This document shows, piece by piece, positions 8,049 to 16,439 of a stretch of 64,000 nt of DNA (the first letter of the stretch is position 1; each line of letters starts with the position of its first letter). The notes under the pieces were generated by a model, which saw only the letters and a list, made by a program, of their open reading frames with translations, had not been told where the DNA came from and did not search any database. The position numbers and the translations under genes were made by a program. Origin of the DNA: Coriobacteriaceae bacterium (GTDB lineage Bacteria > Actinomycetota > Coriobacteriia > Coriobacteriales > UMGS124). The stretch is taken from the NCBI GenBank assembly GCA_019421015.1, contig JAHZGC010000002.1, positions 62,001 through 126,000 of the forward strand. Reading direction: 5' to 3'.

Positions 8049-10139
8049 CTACCGCCCCTCCACCCGATAGCTGCGGAACATTCGCTGCTCGATCGCCCGG
8101 TGCTCCGGGTTTGCAAAGGCGCTGCCGGCGCTCAGCACAAACACGTCGCCGGGCTCCAGGACCGCCCGCTGTCCCGGGCGCAGGTCGGTCGTGATTGCAA
8201 CGGGGCCGCCCGCCCGCACCAGGCGCACGTTCAGCGTGCCCGAGGCGTTGACGAGCACGGGTCGCCGGCCCTCGTCAAAGTAGAGCTTGGCGTGCACCCG
8301 GCTGTAGAGGCTGGCGGGCACAACAGCCTCGCCGTCGCCTCCCAGCCGCTCGCCCGCAACGAACCCGCGGCCCGCCCGCTCCTGGCTCTCGGTGACGCCG
8401 CGCCCGATCACGAAGGGGTCGTCCTCGCCAAAGAGCGTGGCGATCCCGCCGCTGCCCGTGGCGCGTGCGAGCTCCGCGGATTTCTCGCCCCAGGGGCCTG
8501 AAAGAGGCCGGTAACACCCCGAGGGATCGGGTTCCACCTCGGTAATCTGCCAGGTCAGCGGCGTAGCGACCCTGCGCTCGATGTTTACGGTGCCGCTGTG
8601 GGCGGAGTCGTCGCCCGGGCCGAACATGGTCGAGAGGAGCAGCAGCCGCAGGGCGCGTCGGGCATGCTCGGGCCCACCCGTTTGTGCCAGGGCGGCCCGG
8701 TAGCGGTCAAAGCGGTGCCTAAACGCCTGCAGCTCGTTGCTGCCGTAGCCGCGCAGGCGGTAGTAGTCGGCCATGCAGGTCAGCACGTCAAAGGGCGCTT
8801 GGGGTCCGAGCCACGCCTGGGCGTTCCCACCCTCCCACAGGGCGCGCAGGTAGGGGTTCGTGGGGTCGGCGAGCATGGCGTCAAGGCCGGCCAGGGCCTC
8901 GTCTTTGCTCATGCGCCCGCCCTCGCCGCCCCACGACTGGCGCACCTCGAGGCAGATCTTGGCCGTGTCGTCGTTCACCACAAAGCGGTAGTTGTACTTC
9001 ACGAAGCTGTCGACGGCCGCCTGCTGGCCCGCCTTGCCCATGAGCTCGCAGGCCAGGTAGCGGTAGGCCTGCTTGGGCGAGACCCCCATCGCCGCCCGCG
9101 GCCCCACCTCCACCAGCGCGTTCAAGGCCCAGCCCAGGTACATGAGGGGCCCCTCGTCCCAGACGGAGGCCTTGAGGAACATCTCGTCGGCAAGCAGCGG
9201 GGCGCGGGACGCCTGAACGGCGCAGCGGCACAGAAGCCCCGACGCCAGGGCGGTGCGCACGAGGGCGCTTTCGGGGCGTCTTCCCAGGTAGGTGCCGTAT
9301 TCGAGCCATTCGAGGTAGTCGGAGCGCAGGGCCTGGGCCTCGTCTCGCGATGGGAACGCAAGGGCAAGCAGCGGCTTGGTGAGCGCCCCAAAGTCCCGGG
9401 CCACAACGCGGGCGCCGACGGGCGAGGTGCCGTCTTGGGCAAGCAGGTGTACGTTGTGGCGCAGGTGCAGCGCCGTCTCCCAGGGGCCTTGGGTTCCCCA
9501 ACGCGCTGTAAGCCGGTCGAGAAGCCCTCGCTGCGGCAGCACGGCCAACTCGTCGAAGGGCAGGCCGGTCAACTGAAGCGCGAGCTTGTCGCGAACTCGC
9601 TGGTAGACAGGCCCCGGGCTGGGCTCGCAGGTGTCGGCGAGCAGGACGACGGCACGGGCGAGCCCGTTGGGGTTCTCCGCCGCCAGGGGCTTGGCCGCCC
9701 TAAACGCCTGGGGGCCCACGCAGCCCAGGGCGATAAGCCCGGCGAGCACAGCGGTTATGCGGGCCTCGTCGGTGGGGCAGCTGCCGTAGCGCTCCACGGT
9801 GGGACGCCAGGAGCGGGCCGGCTCGCGGTCTTCGGAGAAGTGGCGGGCCAGGGCACGCTCCACAGAGACGAGCTTGCTCACGGCGGCAGCCGGGGCAAGG
9901 GGGCTTGCGGGGTCGGCGGCGAGCGCGGTAACCCGGGCTTCGACGGCGCCTGCCACCGCAAGGTTGTCGGCCAGCCCGTAGTGGGCACGCAGGGCCTCAC
10001 GCAGCTCGATCTGGCTGTGGTGCTCAGGGGCGGTGAGCTGGTCAAACGTCATGCCGGCCAGCGCCTGGGCCAGATGGTCGCGGGTCGTGGGGTCGCTGCA
10101 GAGGGCCTCGATGGCCGCGCTCAAGCCGTTTTTTGCCAT
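8049..10139 (-). CDS. Large helical protein with C-terminal FHA-like domain
   Basis: The protein has 696 residues, with ATG at 10139 preceded by GGGAGG. Residues 1 to about 560 are predominantly helical and match nothing that I know. The last ~110 residues have the outline of a forkhead-associated domain: FVIGRGV, later YSRVHAKLYF (the SxxH phosphopeptide-binding loop), then VNASGTLNVRL and GQRAVLEPGDVFVLSAG. FHA domains bind phosphothreonine, so it is a natural partner for the kinase-like protein encoded divergently 124 bp away. No signal peptide or membrane segment is seen. I infer a cytoplasmic scaffold or effector read by the kinase. The FHA call is made by eye and needs a profile search. 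Confidence 0.6.
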   Translation of the reverse strand: MAKNGLSAAIEALCSDPTTRDHLAQALAGMTFDQLTAPEHHSQIELREALRAHYGLADNLAVAGAVEARVTALAADPASPLAPAAAVSKLVSVERALARHFSEDREPARSWRPTVERYGSCPTDEARITAVLAGLIALGCVGPQAFRAAKPLAAENPNGLARAVVLLADTCEPSPGPVYQRVRDKLALQLTGLPFDELAVLPQRGLLDRLTARWGTQGPWETALHLRHNVHLLAQDGTSPVGARVVARDFGALTKPLLALAFPSRDEAQALRSDYLEWLEYGTYLGRRPESALVRTALASGLLCRCAVQASRAPLLADEMFLKASVWDEGPLMYLGWALNALVEVGPRAAMGVSPKQAYRYLACELMGKAGQQAAVDSFVKYNYRFVVNDDTAKICLEVRQSWGGEGGRMSKDEALAGLDAMLADPTNPYLRALWEGGNAQAWLGPQAPFDVLTCMADYYRLRGYGSNELQAFRHRFDRYRAALAQTGGPEHARRALRLLLLSTMFGPGDDSAHSGTVNIERRVATPLTWQITEVEPDPSGCYRPLSGPWGEKSAELARATGSGGIATLFGEDDPFVIGRGVTESQERAGRGFVAGERLGGDGEAVVPASLYSRVHAKLYFDEGRRPVLVNASGTLNVRLVRAGGPVAITTDLRPGQRAVLEPGDVFVLSAGSAFANPEHRAIEQRMFRSYRVEGR

Positions 10140-10178
10140 GGTGCCTCCCTGGGCGACGCGCTGGGTGCCGGTGGGTCA

Positions 10179-10215
10179 ATGATAGACGCTCCCAGGCCGC
10201 GCGGCCCTCTATAAT
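10179..10215. promoter_or_regulatory. Divergent promoters of the FHA and kinase/RyR genes
   Basis: A perfect rightward TATAAT lies at 10210-10215, about 49 nt before ATG 10264. A leftward TATCAT (complement of 10179-10184) lies about 40 nt before ATG 10139. The two genes share a near-identical start leader, GGAGGCACC followed by ATGG (leftward) or GATGG (rightward). This short shared control region argues for co-expression. Confidence 0.5.
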
Positions 10216-10263
10216 CGGGTGCCAACAGGACAAACCGCACTGCGCGCGACTACGGAGGCACCG

Positions 10264-12342
10264 ATGGAACCCAGGGGCACGGCAACCTGCACCGCCGAGA
10301 CGTTGGCGACCGACACCCGGGCGGTCGTGGCCGCTCCGGGCTTTGTGCTCTCGAGCTGCGACGGTTGGACGTTCACGGCTCCCGACGCCGTCGGCGAGCC
10401 CTCCTCCTCGGGGCGCAAGCGGCTGCTGCGCGGCGGCCGGTTCCGCGGGCCGGGGCGCGACGTGGCGGCGGTGGCCGTGGCCTTCGACGCGGAACACGGC
10501 TTCGAGTTCGGGGCCGAGTGCGCGGCACTGGCCCGGTTTGGCCAGATCGGCGCGGGTCCCGAGCTTTTGGCCATGGCACGGGCGGCCGGCCCCGCGGGCG
10601 ACGACGTGCTCTACCTCGTCGAGGAGGACGTGGGGGTGAGCCTTGAGGCCGCGCTGTTCGAGGGGGCCGCGGTGCCGGGGGCTTCTCCGCTGCCGTTGGC
10701 CCCGCTGGGAACCGACGCGCGGCGCGCCCAGAACCAAAAGGTGGCCTTCGACGTGCTGTGCCAGCTCAAGGCCCTTCACGAGAACGGCCTCTACCACCGC
10801 GACCTGCGCCCCGCCAACGTGTGCGTGCGGCGCATCGGGCCCGACCCCGCCGACCTGCGCGCCACCCTGGTGGACCTCGAGGGGGCGGCCACGACCTACG
10901 GCGGGATGCCGCGGGCGATCTACCGTCCCTACTACGACCTGCTGTTTTATGGGGGTCTCGGCTTTCATGCGGGGGAGGGCCCCACGGCGCGGCCGGCCGA
11001 CCCCCTCCCGCCCACGCCGCTCGACATCGACATGGGCTACCTGTCGCTTCTGCTCTACGAGCTCGACGGCGGCTGGGTCGAGGGGTCGCCGGGGCTCGAC
11101 CGCACCGAGGTGCTCGGGCGCGTGCCGGGGTTTCTCCCCCCGGGGTCGGGGGCGTTTTTTGCGGTGGGAGACGGCGGGGTCTTCTCGCCGCGCCGCATCG
11201 AGGCCGCGCGCGACCTGGACCCGCTGGCCCGCGTGCTGGGCCTTGTGCCCGTGGGGGAGCTGCTGCCGGCGAGTCCCGAGGCGCGCCGGGTGGCGGCCTG
11301 CCGCGTCAAGCACGGCGGCTATCTGGACCGGGCCGACCTGGAGCGCGTCGAGAACGACCCGGAGTGCCTGCTCGAGCAGGGCGTCGAGGAGCTCGCGCGG
11401 CTCAACTACCGCACCTACGCCGCGGGGATGCGCCGGCGGGGGCTTGCCGTGTGCGAGCGCTTCGAGGACCAGCCGGCGGAGCTGCAGGAGTCGGGGAGGC
11501 TCTCGGCCCGGCATACCCTGACGGTGTTCGAGCAGCTCGGCTACGAGCTCGTGCGTGCGGGGCGCACGGGCGGTCGCGAGGAGGTGGCGGCGCTTGCGCC
11601 GTGGGAGGTTGAGCGCTTTGCGATGATCGAGCACGGGCGGTGGGTTTCGGAGCGGCTGGCGGCCGGTTGGCAGTGGGGGCCGGTCAAAGATACGGCCCGG
11701 AGGACCCACCCGTGCCTGGTGGCCTACGGGGGGCTTCCCGAGGCCGAGAAGGACAAGGACCGCGCCAAGGCGGCCGCCGCGCCGGGGCACCTGCGGCAGA
11801 TCGGTCTTGCGCTCGTGCGGGTGGTGCGCGGGGCGGGGGAGACGCCCCGGGAATCGGGGGAACCCCGCGAGGAGCAGCTGGTCGCCATGGCGCGGGCGTC
11901 GTTCGAGTCGTACAAGGAGCACCGTCGCCGCGATGGGCTGCCGGTGGAGTACGAGCGCTACGAGGACCAGCCCGAGACCCTGCGGCGCTCGGGAATCGCC
12001 CAGGCGCGCGGGCTGTGGGACAAGGCCGCGCTGCTGGGGTGCGCCGTGGTGGCGGTGGGGGAGGTCGGCGCGGGGGAGGCCCCCGGCGAGGTGATCGGGC
12101 GGTTGGACGAGGCGCAGGTCGAGCTGCTCGCCCGCGCCGAGCACGACCGCTGGGTCGCCGAGCGCCTGGCCGACGGGTGGGTGAGCGGGCCCGTGCGTGA
12201 CCCGGAGGCAAAGACCACTCCCTACCTGGTGGACTACGACGAGCTGGCCGAGGAGGTCAAAGAGTACGACCGCCAGCCCATGCGCGAGCTGGTGGGGCGG
12301 CTTGCGGCGGCGGGGTTTGCGCTGGTGCGGCGGGTTGGGTAG
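10264..12342 (+). CDS. Protein-kinase-like domain fused to two RyR domains
   Basis: ATG 10264 is used because CGGAGG lies 5 nt upstream. The protein has 692 residues. Residues about 45-330 have a protein-kinase outline: catalytic loop HRDLRPAN (178-185), and a DLEG in place of DFG whose metal-binding Asp is at 204. The beta-3 strand reads VAAVAVAFD with no obvious lysine, so activity may be atypical or absent. Two ryanodine-receptor-type (RyR) repeats follow, roughly 375-520 and 540-692, each with the EHxRWVxERLxxGW motif. The second adds GPVRDPEAKTTPYLVDYDEL. In bacteria, RyR domains are thought to sense nucleotide-type ligands in conflict systems; that assignment is from the literature on the family. 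A ligand-controlled signalling protein working with the FHA partner is my inference. Confidence 0.75.
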   Translation: MEPRGTATCTAETLATDTRAVVAAPGFVLSSCDGWTFTAPDAVGEPSSSGRKRLLRGGRFRGPGRDVAAVAVAFDAEHGFEFGAECAALARFGQIGAGPELLAMARAAGPAGDDVLYLVEEDVGVSLEAALFEGAAVPGASPLPLAPLGTDARRAQNQKVAFDVLCQLKALHENGLYHRDLRPANVCVRRIGPDPADLRATLVDLEGAATTYGGMPRAIYRPYYDLLFYGGLGFHAGEGPTARPADPLPPTPLDIDMGYLSLLLYELDGGWVEGSPGLDRTEVLGRVPGFLPPGSGAFFAVGDGGVFSPRRIEAARDLDPLARVLGLVPVGELLPASPEARRVAACRVKHGGYLDRADLERVENDPECLLEQGVEELARLNYRTYAAGMRRRGLAVCERFEDQPAELQESGRLSARHTLTVFEQLGYELVRAGRTGGREEVAALAPWEVERFAMIEHGRWVSERLAAGWQWGPVKDTARRTHPCLVAYGGLPEAEKDKDRAKAAAAPGHLRQIGLALVRVVRGAGETPRESGEPREEQLVAMARASFESYKEHRRRDGLPVEYERYEDQPETLRRSGIAQARGLWDKAALLGCAVVAVGEVGAGEAPGEVIGRLDEAQVELLARAEHDRWVAERLADGWVSGPVRDPEAKTTPYLVDYDELAEEVKEYDRQPMRELVGRLAAAGFALVRRVG

Positions 12343-12412
12343 GCGGGCGCCCCGGGGAGCGGAGCTGCAGGCGGGCGGTGGGAGGCGGGCGCTCGACAAA
12401 GTGGCGCTGGGC

Positions 12413-12622
12413 GAGATAGCGCCGCGGAATGGGGGTTCTGGATAGGCGTCCCGGAGTCGAAATGTCCCCGCTACCCCCCGAGGTATTCTCCGCTGCGAAG
12501 GGCACCCAATAAACCCGCAGGTCAGGAGGGTGTTGGTTGCGGGGGTTTCTTGCCTGCGGGCAAATGGGACACATGGGGCCCTTGCGGGCCTATCCAGAAC
12601 CCTCTTTGTGCGGAAGAATCTC
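12413..12622. repeat. Inverted-repeat element, family 1, copy c
   Basis: Left end GAGATAGCGCCGCGGAATGG to GGATAGGC (12413-12447), right end GCCTATCCAGAACCCTCTTT to GGAAGAATCTC (12588-12622), core TAAACCCGCAGGTCAGGAGG near 12509-12530. It occupies about half of the 12343-12803 gap between the kinase/RyR gene and the next gene. The remainder (12623-12803) is leader sequence without a recognised feature. Confidence 0.8.
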
Positions 12623-12803
12623 GGGTTTGGCCCATCGGGGTGTTCGGGGCGGTGGAGGGTGCCCTCCTAAAATCGATAGCTGCATACGGTCTTCGCACAG
12701 CCTGTGCATGCGGCCGGCTGCGGGCCGTTTTGTACAAACAGGCCGGCGGCGCGCCCATCACCATGGTCCTTGCCAAACAAACCCCGAAGGAAAGGACCGC
12801 GCC

Positions 12804-13397
12804 ATGGGCTACCTCGACGAACTGCGTTCTTTGTTTGAACAGGCCGACGACCCCGACGGCATCGACCCTGACGGCACCGTGCTCGCGACCGACGTCGAGG
12901 TACTGGACGACGGCCCGCTGGGGATGGCGCGCTCTCAGCTCGAGGGCGCCCGAACCGGCTACCACGAGGGTCCCGAGGGCACCTTCCGCGCCTGCGGCAG
13001 CCGCTACGGGTGCGGCTACGCCGAGGCGGTGGCGGTCGTGGACCCGCAGACGGGCAAGGCATCCATAGACATCAATTCCCACCTCAGGGTTTCTCCCGAA
13101 AACAGGGCCGGGGCGCGCAAGCTGTTCCGGCGGCTCAACAAGACGTTCATCGTGCCCGGGCTGACCTTGGGCAAAGACGGCTGCGTGCACTTTGTGCCGG
13201 ATGTGGCCTGCGACCTTAAAAAGGGCGACGACCTGGAGGAATGGCTGGGCAAGGGTTTCTCGACCATCCATGCCAACGCCCGGCTGGTCGCCGAGCTCGA
13301 GGGCGGCAGGCCCGCATGGGACATCTGGGAGAGCACCCGCTCAGAAGACGACGCCGAGCCGTCGATGGCCGACCGCCTGCGTGCCCTGCTGGCCTAG
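12804..13397 (+). CDS. Small acidic protein, possibly YbjN-like fold
   Basis: Start ATG 12804, with GAAAGGA upstream. The protein has 197 residues, is rich in Asp and Glu at both ends and lacks a signal or membrane segment. The middle reads as alternating strands (AVAVVDPQTGKASIDINSHL), then a helix ENRAGARKLFRRLNKTF and further strands GLTLGKDGCVHFVPD. The same order, a helix beginning near an RxxAR motif followed by strands and a last helix, occurs in the protein encoded at 13559, so the two may be distant paralogues. The shape recalls YbjN/type III chaperone-like proteins, but I would not call it without structure prediction. It lies in the same direction as the AAA+ gene and probably in one transcription unit with it. 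Confidence 0.6.
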   Translation: MGYLDELRSLFEQADDPDGIDPDGTVLATDVEVLDDGPLGMARSQLEGARTGYHEGPEGTFRACGSRYGCGYAEAVAVVDPQTGKASIDINSHLRVSPENRAGARKLFRRLNKTFIVPGLTLGKDGCVHFVPDVACDLKKGDDLEEWLGKGFSTIHANARLVAELEGGRPAWDIWESTRSEDDAEPSMADRLRALLA

Positions 13398-13402
13398 CCT
13401 CC

Positions 13403-13527
13403 GCAGAACGCGGCGAGCGGCCATCGCCCACCCCGCGCGAAGCGATGGCCGGTCGCAAGGCGCGCAGGGGCGATGCGTACTGAACGTACGTGAGGCCCTG
13501 CGGAACGCGGCGAGCGGCCATCGCCCG
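13403..13527. repeat. Dispersed hairpin repeat, family 2, copy 1
   Basis: The block GAACGCGGCGAGCGGCCATC occurs twice, in 13403-13430 and 13500-13527. Between the copies lie its inverted partner GCGATGGCCGGTCGC and the sequence CAAGGCGCGCAGGGGCG. A small palindrome, CGTACTGAACGTACG, sits near 13478. The same design recurs in reverse orientation at 25549-25666. It lies in the only spacer between the two acidic-protein genes. Confidence 0.7.
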
Positions 13528-13558
13528 CAAATTTACCTGGAAGAAGAGGAGTGTTCAG

Positions 13559-13993
13559 ATGATTATACACGCCAACCCCACCCACCTCGCCGGCACCGCC
13601 GTGTGCGGCCAGGTGCTGGCACTTTGCGACGACGACAGCGTTTACGCGGTCTACGAGCTGTCCAACTGCGCTTGCGGCGTGACGGTGGAGACCGGCTCCG
13701 CCCGGCCCTACCTGCGCCTGACGCCGGCCGTTCAGGTTCCGACCCGCATGTGCCGCGGGTTTGCCCGCGCGATGTTCGAGGCCGACGACGAAACCCTTGA
13801 CGACCTGGAGCTCGACGAGCGTGATGGGGAGGTCACGATGCGGGTTCGTTTGGAGAGCACCGACGCCGACGAGCTGGAACGGACGCTTGCCGAGGCGCTC
13901 TCGTGGGTCGACGGGGTGGGGTATCCGGCCGTCATGCGCTACGTGCGCGACGTCATCGCTCGGGAGGAGGGGGAGGAGAAGGTCTGCGCGTAG
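13559..13993 (+). CDS. Small acidic protein, possibly YbjN-like fold
   Basis: ATG 13559 follows AAGAGGAG; 144 residues. The sequence opens with strands (HLAGTAVCGQVLALCDDDSVY, AVYELSNCACGVTVE), then RMCRGFARAMFEADDETLDD, a strand pair DGEVTMRVRLE and a closing helix pair (ADELERTLAEALSWVDG). It has no signal peptide. Its layout parallels the 197-residue protein just upstream. It ends 61 bp before the AAA+ ATPase gene in the same direction, so coordinate expression is likely. It could be an adaptor or substrate of that ATPase, or a chaperone; nothing in the sequence decides. Confidence 0.6.
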   Translation: MIIHANPTHLAGTAVCGQVLALCDDDSVYAVYELSNCACGVTVETGSARPYLRLTPAVQVPTRMCRGFARAMFEADDETLDDLELDERDGEVTMRVRLESTDADELERTLAEALSWVDGVGYPAVMRYVRDVIAREEGEEKVCA

Positions 13994-14054
13994 ACGACTG
14001 GGCAGTCTCTACCTGCCCTTATCGCTCGCCCGTGCTTTCTGAAAGGAGCTCCCT

Positions 14055-15260
14055 ATGGCCTCGATGGCCCCCAAACCCCCGCAGTTCTTTGCCGGCATGT
14101 TCGACGTGGGCCGCGACCCCGACTGGGAGCGCGTCGCCCATGCGATGGACCTCCTGCGTGCCTCGGGTGTGCGGATTGTGGCGTCGTCGGCCGTGGTGGA
14201 CGACGACGGGCGTGCGCGCGTGCCGTTCTTTGCCAAGTCCGACGCCGTGGCCGAGGTCTTTGGGGGTGGCGGCGACCCCAAGCCCACCATCGAGGCGCTC
14301 TCGCCCTACCGCCTGGCGGCCTACGCCAAGGTGGACCCGCGTCGGGCGGGCAACCACACGCTGGCGGCTTTGGCCAAGCTTGGCGACGACAACGTTGCCC
14401 GCGACCGCGTGCGTCCGGCCGACCTTGAGCCGCACACGGTGGGGTGCCTCGCTGCCGGTTCCGGCAAGACGGACGCCTTTGCCGGGCTGATCGGCCTGGA
14501 GCCCCAGCGCAGGATGCTCGAGAAGATCGGCATCCTGGTGGCCAAGCACGGCCGTCGCAGCGTCGAGTGCCTGCACATGGCCTTTGTGGGCGCGCCCGGC
14601 ACCGGCAAGACCGAGCTGGCCCGGCGCATGCTCGCGTGGCTCGACGCCGCGGGGGTGACCGACGGCAACGGCACGTTTGTCAAGGCGACCACCGCCGACC
14701 TGGTGGGGCTCTACGTGGGCCACACCCCGGCGCGCACGCGTTCGGTGGTAGAGCGGGCTTTGGGCGGGATGCTCTTCATCGACGAGGCCTACGGGCTGCT
14801 CTCGGCGGGCGACTATGGGCAGGAGGCCATAGACACCCTGGTAGAGATGCTGGAGGCCGAGCGGGATCGCCTTGTGTGCGTCGTCGCCGGATATCCCCAT
14901 GAGATCGAGGAGCTCTTTGGGCGCAACTCCGGCCTACGCGACCGGTTTGGGTTTCGGGTCGCCTTTGAAGACTACGGCGTGGCCGACCTCGCACGCATCT
15001 TTGGAGTGTTTGCGGCCGCCCACGGTTACGCCCTGCACCCGGGGGTCTCTCCGACGCTCGAGGGGTGTCTGGAGGAGATGCGGGGCATGCGCGGCTTTGC
15101 CAACGCTCGCAGCGTGCGGAGGCTCTTTGACCGCGCGATCATCGAGTGCGCCTGCCGTTGCGACGAGAAGCTCCTGACCGCCGCCGATGTCCGGGCCGCC
15201 TGGGCCCAGCCCGACCTGGGAGGGTCGGCGCGCACATCGCGGGTTGGCTTTGGGAGGTAG
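14055..15260 (+). CDS. CbxX/SpoVK-type AAA+ ATPase
   Basis: ATG 14055 is preceded by AAAGGAG. The protein has 401 residues. The N-terminal ~130 residues are of unknown fold. The AAA+ module starts near residue 150 (LIGLEPQRRMLEKIG), with Walker A GAPGTGKT at 179-186, Walker B MLFIDEA around 239-245, then an RDRFGFRVAFEDY segment and a C-terminal lid with GFANARSVRRLFDRAI. This is the CbxX/CfqX/SpoVK pattern, which includes Rubisco-activase-like remodelers and EccA-type proteins. The expected role is ATP-driven remodelling of partner proteins in the cytoplasm. It sits between the acidic proteins and a convergent transglutaminase-fold gene. Confidence 0.85.
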   Translation: MASMAPKPPQFFAGMFDVGRDPDWERVAHAMDLLRASGVRIVASSAVVDDDGRARVPFFAKSDAVAEVFGGGGDPKPTIEALSPYRLAAYAKVDPRRAGNHTLAALAKLGDDNVARDRVRPADLEPHTVGCLAAGSGKTDAFAGLIGLEPQRRMLEKIGILVAKHGRRSVECLHMAFVGAPGTGKTELARRMLAWLDAAGVTDGNGTFVKATTADLVGLYVGHTPARTRSVVERALGGMLFIDEAYGLLSAGDYGQEAIDTLVEMLEAERDRLVCVVAGYPHEIEELFGRNSGLRDRFGFRVAFEDYGVADLARIFGVFAAAHGYALHPGVSPTLEGCLEEMRGMRGFANARSVRRLFDRAIIECACRCDEKLLTAADVRAAWAQPDLGGSARTSRVGFGR

Positions 15261-15301
15261 GGGCGCTCTCCTCGGGCAGCCCACAGAATCACTGGACAAG
15301 G

Positions 15302-15363
15302 TGGGCAAAGGCGCGGTGTGCTTAAGGCACATACGCCTTTGCCCAACGCGGTGCAGGGTTTTA
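15302..15363. terminator. Bidirectional terminator between convergent genes
   Basis: TGGGCAAAGGCG (15302-15313) pairs exactly with CGCCTTTGCCCA (15334-15345). A secondary GTGC/GGCAC pairing closes the loop, and a TTTT run lies at 15359-15362. It separates the stops of the AAA+ (15260) and transglutaminase-fold (15375) genes. Confidence 0.7.
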
Positions 15364-15374
15364 TTCAAAATGCT

Positions 15375-16439
15375 CTAGCTGTCCTGCACCGTTACCCGCA
15401 CGACCCCGGGCCGTCGCGAGCTCAGCTGCACGCGCCCCGAGCGGCCGGCCTGTAGCAGGGAGGCCCCCACGACGGCGAGCAGGCTGTCGCCGGTCTGGGC
15501 GGGTGCGTCGGCCGAGCGGGGGAACTCGCTGCCGAGCTCGACCTCGAAGGCATTTCTGCCGCGTTCAAACTGCTGCCGGCAAAGGCTGGCAAGCTGTGCG
15601 GGGTTCTTGGCGTGCAGCCCCAGCGAGCGGTAGAGCCCTAGGTTGTGGGGGCAGGCGGGACAGGGTTGGTCTATGGAGCGCCCGGGGAGCAGCTCGCGGT
15701 CGGACAGCCCGAAGTAGGCCCGGCTTATGTCTGCGCTTTTGTCGTCGGTACCGCCCGCCACGCGGTTGCCGGCGGCGCGTTGTTTGGCTCCACACCCTCG
15801 GGGGAGGGCCAAGTCGTCGGTGACGTCCATGTGCGCCCAGTGTCCCGCGATTCTCGCGACGTTCCAGGCGTGGGGGCCGCCGCTGCTGCCTGTGACCACG
15901 GCACACGGAATGCCAGCCTCGTCGCAGAGCAGCTTGTAGGCTTTGGCAATGCCGTCGCACACCGCCTCGCCGTACACCAGCGCCCCCGCCGCTTCGTGGG
16001 CCAGCGTTGCGTCGGGCACATAGCGGCATTGGGCGGCCAGACGGTCGTGGAACCGTAGGGCCAGCGCCGCCTCGCCCGCCTCGGGGCCCCCGCAGTGGTG
16101 CAGCGCGTCCCGGGCGGCCTGCTGCATCAGTTGCTGCAGCTCGGCGGCGTCGGTCCGGTAACGCACCTCGAGCGTCGAGAAGGTTCCCGCGGGCCCAAAG
16201 GCGTAACAGCGCACGACTCGGGCCCCCTCGAACAGGGCCAGTGGGTTCTCCTGCCGTATATGCTCGAGCAGGGGCTGCACCTGGGACCCGGTCGTGCCGC
16301 GCGGCAGGCGGATGTGCCCCTCATGGGCGAGAAGCCCATCGAGCAGCAGGTCGTAGAGCTGGGCCTGCCCGCCCAAGAGCCGGGCGCGGTGGGGGCGGTA
16401 GGGCGTACGGGCGGCGGGTTCGGTCGCGGGTGCGGGCAT
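15375..16439 (-). CDS. Transglutaminase-fold cysteine protease-like protein
   Basis: The protein has 354 residues; ATG at 16439 is preceded by AAGGAG. Residues about 125-215 carry the transglutaminase-like core: Cys161 in GEAVCDGIAKAYKLLCDEAG, His190 in GGPHAWNVARI and Asp205 in HWAHMDVTDD, the right spacing for a Cys-His-Asp triad. A CPAC motif lies near residue 260. There is no signal peptide, so it is probably cytoplasmic. Bacterial members are mostly peptidases or amidases, and several accompany AAA+ ATPases in uncharacterised loci. Convergent with the CbxX-type ATPase, it closes the FHA/kinase/AAA+ island. The target is unknown. Confidence 0.75.
   Translation of the reverse strand: MPAPATEPAARTPYRPHRARLLGGQAQLYDLLLDGLLAHEGHIRLPRGTTGSQVQPLLEHIRQENPLALFEGARVVRCYAFGPAGTFSTLEVRYRTDAAELQQLMQQAARDALHHCGGPEAGEAALALRFHDRLAAQCRYVPDATLAHEAAGALVYGEAVCDGIAKAYKLLCDEAGIPCAVVTGSSGGPHAWNVARIAGHWAHMDVTDDLALPRGCGAKQRAAGNRVAGGTDDKSADISRAYFGLSDRELLPGRSIDQPCPACPHNLGLYRSLGLHAKNPAQLASLCRQQFERGRNAFEVELGSEFPRSADAPAQTGDSLLAVVGASLLQAGRSGRVQLSSRRPGVVRVTVQDS

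Noticed and set aside
8049..16439. A type VII secretion locus, suggested by FHA plus CbxX/EccA-like AAA+
   Set aside because: No WXG100 protein, FtsK-type EccC ATPase or membrane Ecc component is present.
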